From the NCBI RefSeq assembly GCF_036417845.1, contig NC_089984.1, positions 31,221,447-31,285,446 on the forward strand: a stretch of DNA of 64,000 nucleotides, in the 5' to 3' direction. Below are positions 25,418-40,400 of the stretch, in pieces (position 1 is the first letter of the stretch; each line of letters opens with the position of its first letter). Source of the stretch: Apteryx mantelli. Lineage: Eukaryota; Chordata; Aves; Apterygiformes; Apterygidae. The translations under genes and the position numbers were made by a program. The notes under the pieces are model-generated. The model was not told the origin of the DNA, did no database searches, and was given only the letters and a program-made list of their open reading frames with translations.

Positions 25418-28400
25418 CTGCATAAAACAAAATATAATGATTAGCATGTACTTGTAGAGGAAGCATAGTCTATATCTTTATTGGAGCTGCTCTAGGGTTA
25501 CTCAAAGTTCTGTAATAAAATAGGCCAGCATTCAAAAAGAAAATGCTCACAGTTGAACTTAATGTATTTATTGTAGTGAATACCAAAATTTTCAACAAGG
25601 CACTGGACATGCTTCCTTGCCTTTCCAGCAAGTACTCACTGCTTTGAAAATCTAACTGTTTTACTGTTGAAAAAAATCTATATAGTTTTCCTAATAGTGT
25701 ATACACTTTTCAGCTTCATGCTACTTACTCTTTTCTCTTGAATGTGTGCAAAGAAGTGAGTTGAACTGTTTGGAGAAAGAATGAAGGTATTTTGCTCAAT
25801 AAAGGTATTAATAACTCAGCACTTTGACTCAAATAGTTTCAGCAATTTAGTCAATTAGCTTGGGTTACAAGAGCAACGATCTCTAGCATATCGAACAACA
25901 GTCTCCTGAGCATACTGAACGCTGAAATTGCTGTGTTAGAAAGGGCACTACTAACTGCACATACAGTGAAAGATGTGCGTGCCTTGCCCAGGGGCTGATG
26001 CTGAGGGAGAACAGGACTGTCCAGCCCTGGAGATGTTTTCTCAATGTTCTTCGCTTATGACTTAAAGTGCATTACTGACTGTGACTCACCAGCTGCCTCA
26101 AAGATGTGCTTCCTTTCTGAAACAGACACAAGCATTTCCTGCAGCTCCAGGCTGAGCTTGTAGTTTGCTTGCTCCTTTAAACTGATGCACTTCTCCAGCT
26201 CTTTAATTATTTTCTGACAGTTCTTCACATTCTTCTTGTGCAGCTGTCCATTTCCAAATGAATAAAGCAAATGTATGTGATAATATGAAAGGTGCTCTGA
26301 CAAATTTCAATGGAAACCTATCATCTTCCACACCACATTGTAGCTCAATTCATTTTTATATATTTTGACTGCTAGCACATTATAGCTTTATGTTGTATAC
26401 CACCATTCACACACATTGTATTCCAGTATGCTTAATGGCGTTCTAATATAAAGAAGAAGGAATAAAGAGTTATGGGTCAGGGAGAGGTATATACTAAAGG
26501 TAAGATTTAAGAGGCAAAGTGGGGAAAGGAAGTCAGTGCAGTCAGTGAGGTGAGAACACTCTCTTGGCTACTAGGAAGAAAAGGCTGTTGTGCTGATTTT
26601 AGTGAAGCTGTCTGAGGGAATGTAAAGGGACAGGGTAAATATTAAAGGTTGAAGAGAAACTCGGAGAAAATGGAGGCTGATGTCAGCTACAGTAACCTGG
26701 AGTAAATCCAGTGGAATCTCTTAAAAACAAGGACAATTATAATTTGAATGATGAAACAGATGAGGGAGCCAGTGAATCAGACTGTGTCATATGCAGGGCA
26801 CTGTGATATTATGAACATGCTGGCGCTTCGGAGGAGAAAGCATTAAGCAGTGAAGATGTGGAAGAATGCTTCACTAGAAATGGAAGAATGACTTATATAG
26901 GCAATGCTGTGTAGGAAGTGATAAGCAGATCTGCATTCAGATGCTCAGGAAGGCAAGCATGTAATTCCAATAACAGAGCGTGTAGATTTATCTCCACAGG
27001 GTTTATCTATGCTGCAGTCAATGTATGATGACTGCCTCCAGAGACTTTAGATACTGGCCAGTTGACTGACAGTGACAGTGTTGCTGTGACAGCTCAGAGC
27101 AAGTTGAAGAAACTACTGAATGCCAGGTGAATAAATACATGGGTATATGTATTCGTGTGCGTGTGCTGTTGTGGCTATGCTGCAAGCAGCCCTTGAATTA
27201 GTTGAAGAGTTAGTATGACTACATCAGTTGCACTTACGCCTTACAAACACCTTTTGCTAAGGAAGGAGAGGAAATGCATTTAAACTAAGGGTGTGTTTCT
27301 CAAATGTGGTTGTTCATTTGGGATTTACCTTATCCATGACACTGAGAGTCTGCTCCATCATTGAAACCTGGTGGGTGATGCGGCTGTCATAGTTCGGCAC
27401 AGTTAGGAACTGAAGAATTAGAAAGAAACCAGATTAAGCCTGTTTGTTTTCAACAGTTCTACCCTTCTGTAAAGGCAATCATACTACATGAAACTCAGAA
27501 AATTGGAATTCTGCACAGTGGAAAGCATTACTAGTGATCGTAAAGGGACATTCTAAAGGTAGTCTTGGATGCTGCATGAATACTAGACTGAACGGCTGTT
27601 AAAAAGAATGTTCTCTGTGTGTTGAATGCAAATAAACAAAGACCAAGCCAGTTTATTAATAGAGGTTGTCCAAAAACCCAAGCTACACTTTTTCTTATAA
27701 GGTAGCCTAATTTAGCACAGATGGAGGCCAAAGTCTGTCTTTAGGCCAGGGAAAGGAATATTTCATTGTCAAGTGGCTTCCTAATAATTCTTACTTTTAT
27801 TGTTCTTATATCTGCATAGTAATTTCTCTATATCTAAGAGAATTTATTAAAGATTTATTAAAGATAGATGTAATACTCCACTTTCTGGAATATCATCACA
27901 CCAAACTGACAACCAAAAATGTGAGATTTTGTGGACTGTTCCAGTTAAAAGAGGAGAAACAGGATGGAGTCAGTCTTTCCTGTTTTCCTGACACAGGAAA
28001 GACCCAGCAGGCTCCTTTCCTACAGCACTAAACCGCTTTCCGTCACTGTTTCACTAATAGCCCTCTCTTTCCAGGCCTTCTCAGGTCCTTGCCCTCAGGC
28101 ATTTATCTGGGCTGTCTTTCTTTCTACTCCTATTATTTGTGTCTCTGTTGCCTTGCTTTTCCCACTGATACCACAATCCTACTCAAAGAATAAAGTCAAG
28201 CCCCTCAGAGCATTCAAATTCTGAGTAAACTCATCTATGCCTCTGCTATGGGCAAGGACAAGTCTGTGTCTCACCAATATCTGAAGGACAACAGTTCTGG
28301 TCATCAGTATAAATGAAGTTTCACCTAACATATTACAGCAACACCCTGGTGATAAATTTGCTGCAGCAACTTTTCAGCGCATGGTAACCTCTCTAGGAAG

Positions 28401-31400
28401 CTGTTTTGCTGGTGTTAGTTACAGAAGTCCCCTGGCTGCAATTCAGAAGTAAACAAGCAGTTCAGAGAATGGAAGAACTAACAAAGCCTCAGCAAAGCCC
28501 CCCCTTTTTTTTTTTTAATGTTTTGATGGAATTGCAATATCCTCACCTGCTTCCCTTCTCCAACCTTCTTTCTTCTCCCTCTGCTCTACAGCTCTTCTCA
28601 CTACAGTATTCCAGCTTCCTCATAACCAAACATCCCCTACTCCAAACTTTTATTTCCCCCACCTCATCACCACAGAACCCAGCTTTCCCAGCAGTTGTCT
28701 ATATCCCAATCTCCAATACCCTGAAGCTTCCCCTACACCCTCTGCTCTTCCTCCCTCTTTCTCCCTGCGATGTCCTTGGCGCTCTCCCACACCCCTTACC
28801 TATGTCTTTTGGCCTGCCAGCTGGCCTTGTTCATAGCAATGTGGGTGCTGACCGGCTGCTGCCTCTTGTCTGCCAGGCAGAGCAAACAATTCTCTGCCTT
28901 TCTGCTGCTGGTGGTCCAAAAAATGGCAGCGGGGCTCAAGGAGGCTTCGGTAGGAACTGACTGCTGAGCTAATGTTATGGTATTTCTATGATACAGCAGG
29001 TGAGGGCGCTTCAGACCTTTCGCTTTAAAAGGTTTTGGTGCTTGACTTAAAAATCAGTTCCTTGGGGCTGTAAAATCCTGATATCTTACTCTCAGTGCCA
29101 ATTTAGATATGCCAAGAGTTAGGGCTAATGTTGCTCTTGTTTATACCTGAACATCCCAAAGAACTTAATTACTGAACAATGTCAAGAGCAAAACTTACGT
29201 TTGAAAGCTGAATTGTTGACCTACCAGGCATCAAGTTTCTCTGTAGTTGAAAGGCAATTAAGAGACATAAACCATGGTACCAGAATAGGCAGCAAAATTT
29301 CTGTGTTCAAAAGGCAAATTAGAGAAAGTAACTCACTAGCTGGTGATCTTTTGAAATGCGTAGTGTTAGAATATCCCGAGCCTTCTGTTTCAGATCTTCT
29401 ATCTGCATTTTCATTTTCTTGTGTTCCCATTCCAGCTGAAATATCCCTTTAGAGAAGTCTTTACATTCCACCATGCTAGCAATTTTCTTTTCTCCTTCAG
29501 CCTGAAAAAAAGGATTAATCTTAATTAACACACTTTATGGATTACAGAATAATTATCTGTAACTGGATGGGCAAGCCTCCAAAGTCGTAATTTTAGTAAG
29601 GGAAACGTGCCATACTGCAGTCTCTTTCCAGACTTAGCTCCAGATGGTTATCTTTTGTGGAATTTTGTTGCCTTTTAGGCACAGTGCCACAGCCTGGGAT
29701 TATAGAAGGAGATGAAGAAAATTACAACTAACCACTCTCTCTGTCCTCCTATCTTATTAAAATGCTCAGGCACTTTATCTCCACAAAATATAAACTTGCT
29801 CTGTATCAGGTATTCTGCAGTTGTTACTGAAGCCTTTGTGCAGTAGCAGTAAAAAGCAATTTTTTGTACAGCTAAAATGGCTAAGAAAATAACCTTTAAT
29901 GAGACTATGAAAAACTAAGTGTATTAAGTATGATGACCAATTCCACATTACATAAAAAGCTGTATTAATTTTTTAAATCTTACTATAAGCTATTGGTCAC
30001 TTGTTTCCTAACATGACTATATGTTTGCCTTGAGGGAATTCTAGGACTGGTGTCCAGGATATTAGCATTCTCTATTTACAGCATGTGTGTAAGTGATGGT
30101 GTGTCTAAAAACTCTTGCTATTCCATTGATCTGAATTGTATTGATCAAACATCAAGAAAGCAGTTTGTACTGCAATCTTTATATTATGATAAGAGACATT
30201 ACAGAATTCTTAGCAGTTTCAAGATTACAACTGAGCCTACTGGTGTGTGGTAATGAATTGAAACTAGATGTCAAACTGGAGAAAAAGTACAGCCCTTGAA
30301 GGGCAACACTTTTGTTTAAAGACTTTAAATTTACTTCAGATAATGTACATTACCATGATAGTGCAATTCAGTTCTTCAATAACACTCTTATTAATAAGAA
30401 TGGCATCAGTGAAATCTGGGAGCTCAGTACTTTCCAATTCCACCTGTCCTTGTTTTAGCAAAAATTGGACAGTCAAATTCAATTGAAGTTTCATCTTCTC
30501 CTCCCGCAGCCTAAAATGGCAGAAAACCAAAAGCATTTAGTGATTTTATCATGCTTATATAAATCCTTCCATGATTCTCAAAACTTTCATGTTTATTGCT
30601 GATAAGATGTATGTTCATGTAGGGTTTACTCTTTCAGGTTTAGCCTGTTTTCTATTTGCTCACAAAATGACTTCAAAATTTGCAACTTATTTCTAGACAT
30701 AATGTTCTCAACCACTGGAATCTGTTTTCTTAACACACTGTAGCAGATGTTCTGAAGGAAAATGTCCTTACTGAGCAAAAGCCGTAACAATAATTGAAAA
30801 GAAAATACAGAGAATTCCAAGGCAGCACCTCTCTTGTATAATTTATGCTGGGGTTTGTTGCTGAAGGACAATGAATGTGAAAATTGTGCCGTGTACATGA
30901 AAAAAAGAAAAATTACAATTCCAAACAGCTCTGTGAAATCAGGACTCATGACTGAGCAGCATATTACAACTGGGAGTGATCGCTGCAGCTTCTTTAGGCC
31001 AACATGAACAAAGTTTACCTGAGCCAGACAGAACAAGTATGGCCTTGAAGGCTGCTTGGGATTCTGTGTGTGATGTAGTTTTTTGGACAGTTAGTTTACA
31101 CCGAAGATCACACTGCCATGCTTACTGATGTTGTTACACAAGATGCTAGATTAAAACTTGTTTGGGCCCTCCCACGCATGCTGCAATCATACCTCACTGT
31201 AGAAATATCTTAGCTCTCCTCTTTGAGAGAATTCTAGATATGAGTGGTAGAGAACGCAGCTGTCTAATGCTGCATGTGACTCTTGGTTCTATGTCGGTGG
31301 AGAACTAAAATGTAGCTAAACATAGGAAAACAAACAAAATTACCATGTGAGTTCTTGGAAAATGTTTCCTATTTCTGACTTCATCTTCTCATCATCATCC

Positions 31401-34400
31401 ATTCTTCTCTGGAGAAAGGCCTGCATCTCTGCTAATGTTAGGGCTTTCCACTTCACCTAAGCAAGCAACATCATGACATTCTGAACTTGTTCAACTTCAG
31501 GAGTATGTGAAGGCAAGCCTCTTCAAGAACTGAGAGGACAAGATTTTTAGAAGACATATGTCTGTATAAATAGGCGACCTGATGTTTTAAGCGTCCCAGT
31601 AAAGCACATGAGACATAGAAGTTACAATTCTTGCACTCTGCTCCAAAAATCATTTATTCATTTATGCATGGTTTATTCACAAGAAGGGAAATCTCATTGC
31701 CTTCTCTTTTGATCAAATATATCCACGTCTCTGAATAATTCAGATTTATACCTTCACACTCTTAAACTAATAGTTTAATAGAGCTTTCTAGCAACACCCT
31801 TTATTAAGACTTGCTCTTGGTGTTCTAGAAGAAAATGAGTATGCATTGGGGCAGATGTAGCATGCCAGTGTGAGATAGACTCCAACAGGCAATGAAAATC
31901 AAATACCTTAATAGTTTTTTGGTTTGGATAAATAAAATGAAACAAAATTCTATGAAGCCATGCCAAGGTCCTAATCATTTTGATCAAATTCTCCTACATT
32001 CATATAGTAATGTTTCCTCTGGAGGAGAACTAGAGCTGGTTTCCTTTGATGACATTTCTATTATTTTGAATTGAACAAAAGGTGACCAGAAGTAACATAG
32101 ACGCAAATACAGCTTATGTATGCTGCATTGCCATTTCACCACTCACCCAACCCTACACTTGAACCCCACAGAAGGTTAAGACCTGAAAATATCAAAAAGT
32201 ATAGTGGCAAAATAAAGCATTTTACATACTAGCTGCTCACTCTCCATTTTTTTTCGTCTAGCTAGACAAAAACGGTCCCATAAGGATGGATCTAGGCCAT
32301 TAGGCATATGTTCAGGTTTATCCAATTCATCCATGGCTTTCATTAAAAGGGTAAGTGCTTCTTTGTAATCTTCGCCTGAATGATCTCCATATGGGCTAGC
32401 AGTGTCAAGGAGCACTTTCATCTTCTGGGTCCTAATGTACATAGTATATACAATATTTACATTTGTCTTTATTTTCTCTTACATAAAACAAGCTCATGTA
32501 GAACTAACAACATTTCATACTCTCAATCTCTTGCAAAGAGCAACTAGGTAAGACTACAGATTTTACAAAATAAAAATATATGTTTTTGAGAACTGTTCAT
32601 TATTTAGATTGTATTTAAAATAGATTGTGCAGGGTGAATGAGGAAATGTAAATGATCAAATATAAGTGTATGATGGGAAATCATCCACTATTGTCAACCA
32701 TCCACATAAAAAGTAGGAAAGCAGTCAGTCTATTGATTATCAAGATATTTTAGATAACTGAAATAAAGTGTTCTCATTCTTGAAACACAAGAAACACTAG
32801 TATTTAAACAGATGGAATCAGATGGGGTCTTACCTTGGTCGACGTCTGTAAAGTTTGAAAAGTCGATCAAGGAGATATGCAGGAACGTCAGCAAAATCCT
32901 TTCTAAAATCAGATTCCAAAATCTAGGAGGAAAACAAACAGCCTCCTTGTCATTACAGTGTTATTTTAAAAAAAAGCAACATCCTTCCCGTATCTTAGAA
33001 ACACAGAAGATGGTGCTTCCAAGCTCTCCATTCAGGGAATCTTGGCTATTTCATATATTGCTCTCAGATATGACAGTTTACACTGTCAATTTTTTTCTTT
33101 AATGCTAAGGAAGAGTCAAGGTTGAGTGCAGAACTACAAGATTAAATGCAGAAGTTTTGTCACACTAAGATCCTCTGTGAAGACAGGCCCCCTGGCTCCC
33201 AATAGATTATGAAGACCTTGATGTGTAACTCATATGCACATACTCTCCTTTGCTGCTTAACTTCAGTGATCAGCAAATTAAACAGAACCCACCCCCATGC
33301 TTAAAATGCTTAAAATGAAGCATGTTCTTCTCATGATCAAGACACAGCATGAACTTTTTATATATCTGAATCTGCTCGGATTTGTCTAGAGTCTTACCTT
33401 ATCTTCAGCAATTGCATTTTCATAGGTGTCTGTGTAAGCATCAATTTTCCTGTTTGTACACTGGATTGTTTTTGTAGACTTTACCTGCAGCAAAACCAGA
33501 GGATTGCAAGAACGAAACTCAGTCAGCAGAAGCACTTGATGGCTATTTGTATATACTGATGAAGCCAGCAATCTCTTAGTTTTAGAGGAAACCTTTTGAG
33601 CTATATTTACTAACAATACAATACCTTCTCCAGAGGGGTTACCTGTGGGTACTGCTTAAATGAGCAGGTATAAAATTCAAGTATTCCACTGCTTAAGAAA
33701 GTCTGTTATAAAACACATCTTATACCAATGCTTCTAAGTTTTCTTTTTAAATTTTGAATGTAAGGACCTGTGTTCATACTTGTTTTCACTTGCACAGAGA
33801 TTTCCTTTTTCCTTTCAGGTCATCAAAGGTAAGATCAATCAAAAATCCTCAAATTATGTTCAGTGGAAGGTTCTCAATTCTGGAATGCAATTTCCCTGTT
33901 AGCATGACATAAATCTGCTACATATCAGCATACTAAGTTCATCTGTTTTATCAAGGCTGTTAATTGATTGTACTCCGCTGGGGAGGCCAGCTTTGACAGT
34001 TTGCATGGACCAAAAGATATACCAAGGAGGACATTTGTAAAAACTGTAAAAATTACATATTTTGAAAAATGTAAGCTGGTATACACTTGGCCTCAGATAA
34101 CTTTAAAAGTAGTCTAACCTATATAGTGGTAGGGGCTCAGTGTCTATTTTGGAAGCTCTCCTTGTAGCTCACGTACAAACGGCTGCTTGCAGCTCCAAAC
34201 ATGGCGATCTGTACAGGTCCAGTAGCAGGTCTGCCACACAGAAGCATTCCAAACAATAACTTACTTTCTCTTTCCGCTTCTTCCTAAGCAAATGATGAAG
34301 TCCAGCTTCTCTAGTGTCCAACTCTTCATCCAACAGCAAAGAATAAAGGATATTGACTATTTTGAGTTCTTCCTGCGGAAAGATTGTAAAAAAAAAAAAA

Positions 34401-37400
34401 AAAAGTTAACATTCCTGTGGCACAGAGGTAGAGATGAAAAATTTAAATTCTCTGCCATACCTGATAGATGACCATCTCTGAATTCACTTTCCTTTCAAAG
34501 AGTTTGCACATAGTCTCATCAAAACTTTGTGTTGTTTCCTGGATGGAAGCTTGAAGTTTCTTCAATTCAGCTTCCAGTGCCTGGAGAAGGCAAGGACCAG
34601 AGGAGCACTATTACATCTGGAGGAACAAACAAGCTCTGCCACAGTATATTGTGGGATGCTGGAGAATGCACAGTGTGGAACTGTAACCCCCCAATGCAAA
34701 CTCTTTTTTTCCTTAAGTTTTTATAGTCCTGCCCCACTCTGGAGCCATGCAATATTCATTAATATTATAGACACAAATAAAAGAAAACAGAACCTACATT
34801 GTTTACAGAATTAGCTGAAACCAGTTCCCCTTCAGAAGCCAAATATATAGCATAATCACTGTTGTGCAAATGAAGACCCAAGGTTTAAGAGAATAAAATT
34901 TTGTGTTGGATTGGTTTGACCAATCAAAGGGTCAGATTAACCAAAGGGCTCAAAGACAAGGTAATCCAAATGACACTGGTCCCTTTTAAAATTAACAGCA
35001 TCTAGGTATTAGACCCAAATGTATTTTTTAAATCAATCTTTAAGGCATGACTATCATTTTCTAATTGTTTTTATTTTCAAGGAGATTAAAGAGAATGTTT
35101 TTACCTCCCAACTTTCATTGCAACTAAGGAGTCTAACTTATTTATGCACTTTTATTGAAAGACTAGTTTCTATTCCTGTTAGCACTACTGAACAGCCATG
35201 TCAGAAAGACTAAGATTCCAAGTTTTGTATAATCAAAACAACAGCAATTACGTGTTTGGAAGGAGAATGTTGCCAGGTTACCAAGTTTTGTTGACCAAAT
35301 ACCACTTAGAAAAATAACCATTGCGGTATTATATGTGTATGGCATCAGCAACCCTGGGAATGGAACCTGAAAAACCATTTTAGGAATAGTGATACATTCA
35401 TGAAGGCAAGTAATCTTTTGTCAGATGTCACAAGTTTTGGCACATACTAATTATTGTAACTAGAGATTGCTTTTTCTACTGTTTAAGCTAGGACTAATAT
35501 ACTATTCCACATCAACTTTGTTCTTCATTTGTTCTTCGTTTGTTCTCTTTATTGGCATTTATTTTTACAATTAGATCCTCAGCAAGACCCGAAACTTTGG
35601 CCATGAGGACGGTGAAGAAAACCACTCCTTTTCTCTTTTTAATTTACCCTTCTATGCTTTTCTCTTTCTTCATTCAGTTCCTCGACTTTTTTCTCATATT
35701 CTCTGAATATTTTCTTTTCTTCTTCATTCCAAACAGATTCAGGCTTGGATATAAAAGGAGGAGGAGGAATATCCTGGAGATATTAAAGAAGAATATGCTT
35801 CAAAAGCAATATTAAATCTCCATCAGCAGGCTAACAAACTACAGCATGCATAAAATTTAATGAAAGGTATTCCTAGTGGTAGGTAAGGTAGAAGCCTTCA
35901 GTCTAAGGAACATATATATTCTGTTTCTCTGGTCTCTTCCTTGCACCAGGAGTTTGGATATATATACAGTCAAGTTCTCTTTCACTTGCTTACAGGAATT
36001 CACTACTGGATCTTGTAAAATGTAAGTATTTTGTACTCCTTCCTCTACTACTGTACTATTTTCTTTGTTGAGTTAAATGGAACACAGTATTTTTCTGTAA
36101 GATCGCAGCCATGAGTAATAAACCCCTCCCTTCACAAAACAGTCATAGTGGTAATACTAAATTAGGTCGCTATATTATTCCACTGTGATAGGTATGGGTG
36201 TTGATGGGCACTTAACTTTAGTTGCAGATATTGGCTATTTGTAATTCACATATCCTTAAAAGCACCACAAGCTACCTAAATGATACAGCAGAAACACAGC
36301 TCACAATTTTCAGGATGTCCTCCTTTTTGACTTCCAGCACTCCACCCATCATGTCATTAAGAGCACGCAGTCTTTCATTGTCCTAGGAAAGACAACAAAA
36401 AATACTGTAGGATGCAAAAGGAAGTGCAGTAATTGGAAGTTTCAGGAATGATAAAGGAGCAGTTCACTTCTAGATCACCGATAAGACTTTGCTGTGTGTC
36501 ACAAGTAGATTAATGCTCTTTGGTGATGCGTGTGAAGTAAGCTAAAAGTCTGAGAGTTTTTCCTGATGGACAGAAGCTCATAAACCAAATAACTTACTAC
36601 GACTGGCATTCTGGCAATTTGAAAGGAATACATAGGCACAGACTATTCCTGGCCAGTTGGCAGGTTAGGGTGAAGGAAGCTTTATCATTACTGCCTTATC
36701 AGGCATCCCGTTTGGGGACTAGAGCTGTCTTAGAACTTTCACAGATACATAGTTTTTAAAGCCGGGGGGAACATTATGATCATCTAGTCTGGTCCGTGAC
36801 GAACAGAGGTCAAAGAAACCCATTCAACAAACTCATATCAAGCTCAAAACTTTTGACCCAGCAGTAGCCCATGTTCAGAAATGAATCTAGTCCCTAGTCT
36901 CACAGTATAGTGTTTTTAATTGGCATTGAGCATATTTTTAAAAATTGCTTGCCTACACTAAATATTTTCTTCCTCCAGCTAATCTATATCATTCTGACTG
37001 TAAAGGATAATGGAAAAGGCACACTCACTTTCACCATCATGACTTAAAGTCATTATTACTTACCATCATTACAGTTATTCTACAGTATTACCACATTACT
37101 GGAATATTCCAGTACAGCATTAATTATATAAAGGCACACCAGTGACAATGGCCTGTTCAGTAGAAGGATACTATTTCAAGTACCAGAGCAGCCAGACGTC
37201 TTTCCATTTCAAGCTTAGCCAGCATTTCTGCTTTTGCTCTCTCCTGCGGAGTCAGGTACTTTTCAGCTTTAATCTGAAGGGAGAAAATGGAGTTCACATC
37301 AGGTTTCTTTTCTTCAAACGTGTTCACACATGGACTAAGAACATTTGGAAAAACAATGTAATATAAACTTTCCTTTTTTTCCTCTCTCTGGTCTTTGATA

Positions 37401-40400
37401 ATCCCCAAGAAGAAAACTGTTCTTTAGAACAGCTCCAAAAGCTATATTCAAAATTGCTAAAATATAAACTTCTTATAATTTTTTTTTATGATGTTAGTCA
37501 TGTTTTTTGCATTATATCTGTGGGTTTTCTGGTACTGGAATAACATGGACTGGTGGGCAAGAAGACAAAATGGGGGAGACAGAGACCAAAAGAGCAAATA
37601 AGCTCAGTAGAATTTTTTGTATCAGAAATATGGTGTTTATTTATAGATTATCAATTGAATTTAGAAGTACAGTACTAAGTATGCTTTGATACTTAGATTC
37701 CTAGTTTCAAAATGGTACTCAAAGACTGAATAGAGAAACTCTCATCTATAGAAGTGATCCCTCCAAGCCTGGTTTGAACTGTATTATCAGGGATGGGGGA
37801 ATTTCTGCCTAGTCTCCAAACAACTACAAACTTTTAACAGCAGTGAATTAAGATTTATACAGATTTCTTTCATTTCAGCTTTCTACCTAAAAAGGGAAGG
37901 GAAGCAAAAGAGCCAGATATATGATTTTAAGTGCACAGACACATCTGTTTTAAGGCTTTTCACTACTGACACAATGACTGAAATGAGGAGAATCAGAGAA
38001 CTATCTTTGTGTGGGTGAAAGAGAAAGATTTGTTTTTCAGACACCTCTGAATCCTGGACAGTGAGTGCACGCTCTGGTATTTCATCATCTGTAAGAGCTG
38101 GCTCCCATACTTCCTCCTGCAGGTCAAGTTGTGCCAAGATTTCTCGGATCCTCAGGTTTCTTTCTTTCACTCGTGCTATCTCATGCTCCTTCTGCTGTGC
38201 AACTACGTCAAATTCCTTATTAAAAGCAGTTTTCACTTTGTAAATGATGTCCTGAAATACCATAAGAGGAAACAGCAATGCTGCACAGATCACATCCATC
38301 CATGATTATATACCACTCCTCAACTCATCAGCAGAAACATAGATGTGTGTATTTGTATGTGTGATAGGAAAAGAAACTGGTAAACAAACCTCTTTCATGA
38401 TAATCATAGGGGCAGAGTTCAAGCTCTGTTTAATGTATTAATGTTAAATGTAGATGGGCAGATGATCCATTCTTTCTTTTCATTTTCTAGAAATTTCTCT
38501 TCCTTCTCTGCTACCTATTTGCCATCTGACAAAGACATTCCAAAAAAGTCATAGTGTTGCCCAAACTAGATAAAAACTAGGCTGCCTTTTATTGTTGTTT
38601 TTTGCAGACTTTGGCTAAAGGAAGAAGGTGCTCCAAAGAAAAAAAATGCTCGTAACCTATAATTCTGGAAATCACAAAACACAGATGCAAAGGGGGCAGA
38701 GTTAAGGACATTCTTTCCTGATTTTTTTGAGTGCTGCAATCTGCAACTTTGATATGCTTTTAATGTGATTTTCTGTCTGACAATATGTAAGTAAAATGTG
38801 CCAGTGAATTAATAAACACTGGAATCTAACTGTTTGAAAAGAACTGAGACTTTACCATGGTTTTAAAAAGCATATATTCTTAGTGGATAAATTCTTTCTT
38901 TAGTCTAACTAAGTGATCTCATCAAAGAAAAGCAGAATATTAAGAAAGAAAACCATGTGTTTCTCCTATGGACACCATGTGTCCATTTACTGAAATGAAA
39001 CATGATTAGGATTTCAGTTCTGTTATTAAGGTTTATATTTTCAGATGATTACCTGTTTGCCAAAGCAGTGAGCTTGCTGATAGCTAGCCAACAACACTGA
39101 AGGACCTCTATACCCAAGAAAAATAATATGCATCTTTAAAGCCCCACAGAAGAAAGATCTTGTTGCATCCAAGCTTACATCTATAAGTGCTCCTTGGGTT
39201 TCTTCCTCATCTACTTTAAAAAACAGTGTATCTGCTGATTTTATGCATTACAAATACATAATCATTGAACTCTGCTACCATTTACAGCCTTAAAGAGCTC
39301 TGAGGAGGCAATGCTTATAGTAGTTTAACTGGTTCCACCCTTGCAGATTATCATTGCAAGAAGCCTGTTCTGTAACATGGTTACTACTTAAATAAACTGG
39401 CCAGGGTAAGAGAAGTAAGAGAGTCTGAAGGTAATGAATAATAAATAACAGAAACACTGAAGGCTGTAAATGAAGGTATGGTAAGACTGGAGAGAAAGGA
39501 AATGGTATGAGGTATCTCCACAGGGCAGGCAGAGATGTACAAACTAGTTTTGTGTATACAAACTCCTAAACTGAAGCACCAGTGGGCAAATACAGATACC
39601 CTCAAATTGGGTAACCACAAGGCTTCTTACGTCTGGAAACAACCAGTTGATAAAAATGTTTTTCTCCCAGACCTGAGCTGGCAAATCCACACGGTGCTAT
39701 ACTGCACCATATGCATTTATCAGCTTTGATCTCAGTAACTCAGAGACCTGTGCAACACTCCACTGTGCAGTATCAGTATGCCCAGAATCTAACAGTGGCT
39801 GTGAACAGTGCAAGAACCAACGGATATGACAGTGTCACTGCAGTAATACAGATTTAAGAAGAGGTCACCTGCAGTAATATTATTTGATTGACCTTCTGCT
39901 CCCTGGTGTGCAAGTCCAACTGGTGGTATAAAATAGATGTGTCTCCACCATACTGAGAGCTCATACTTCCAACCAGGCAGTAAGATGCACTATCATCAGC
40001 CACTACTTCTTCTTCCTCCATATCTTCTTCCTCTTTAGGTAATACAGTCTCAGGCTCGATCTCAACAATTTCCTTTCGAACCTGAATATCACAAACATGG
40101 TAAGAGTGTTAATTATATAAATGATCCAGTGTCATGTGAATAAAACAGTCCCCAAGTTTTTCTGCTGACAAGATTCCTTGGAGCCATCAGTTCTAGAGGT
40201 TAAATTCTGCAATTAAGGCTTGTTCAGTGATCAAAATAACACAAGTCAAAATGACCACATCTGGAGTACTGTGTCCAGTTTCAGACTCCCCAGCACAAAA
40301 AAAGATATAGACATACTACAACAAATCCAGGGAAAGGCCACTAAGATGATTAAGGGTTTGGAGCATCTGACATACAGGGAGAGGCTGAGAGAGCTGGGAT

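Noticed and set aside
28406-28960. 184-codon + strand frame
   Set aside because: It lies in a CFAP43 intron over a CT-rich tract; no domain and biased low-complexity composition.
38061-38243. + strand Ser/Cys-rich frame
   Set aside because: Antisense shadow of CFAP43 window exon 20.
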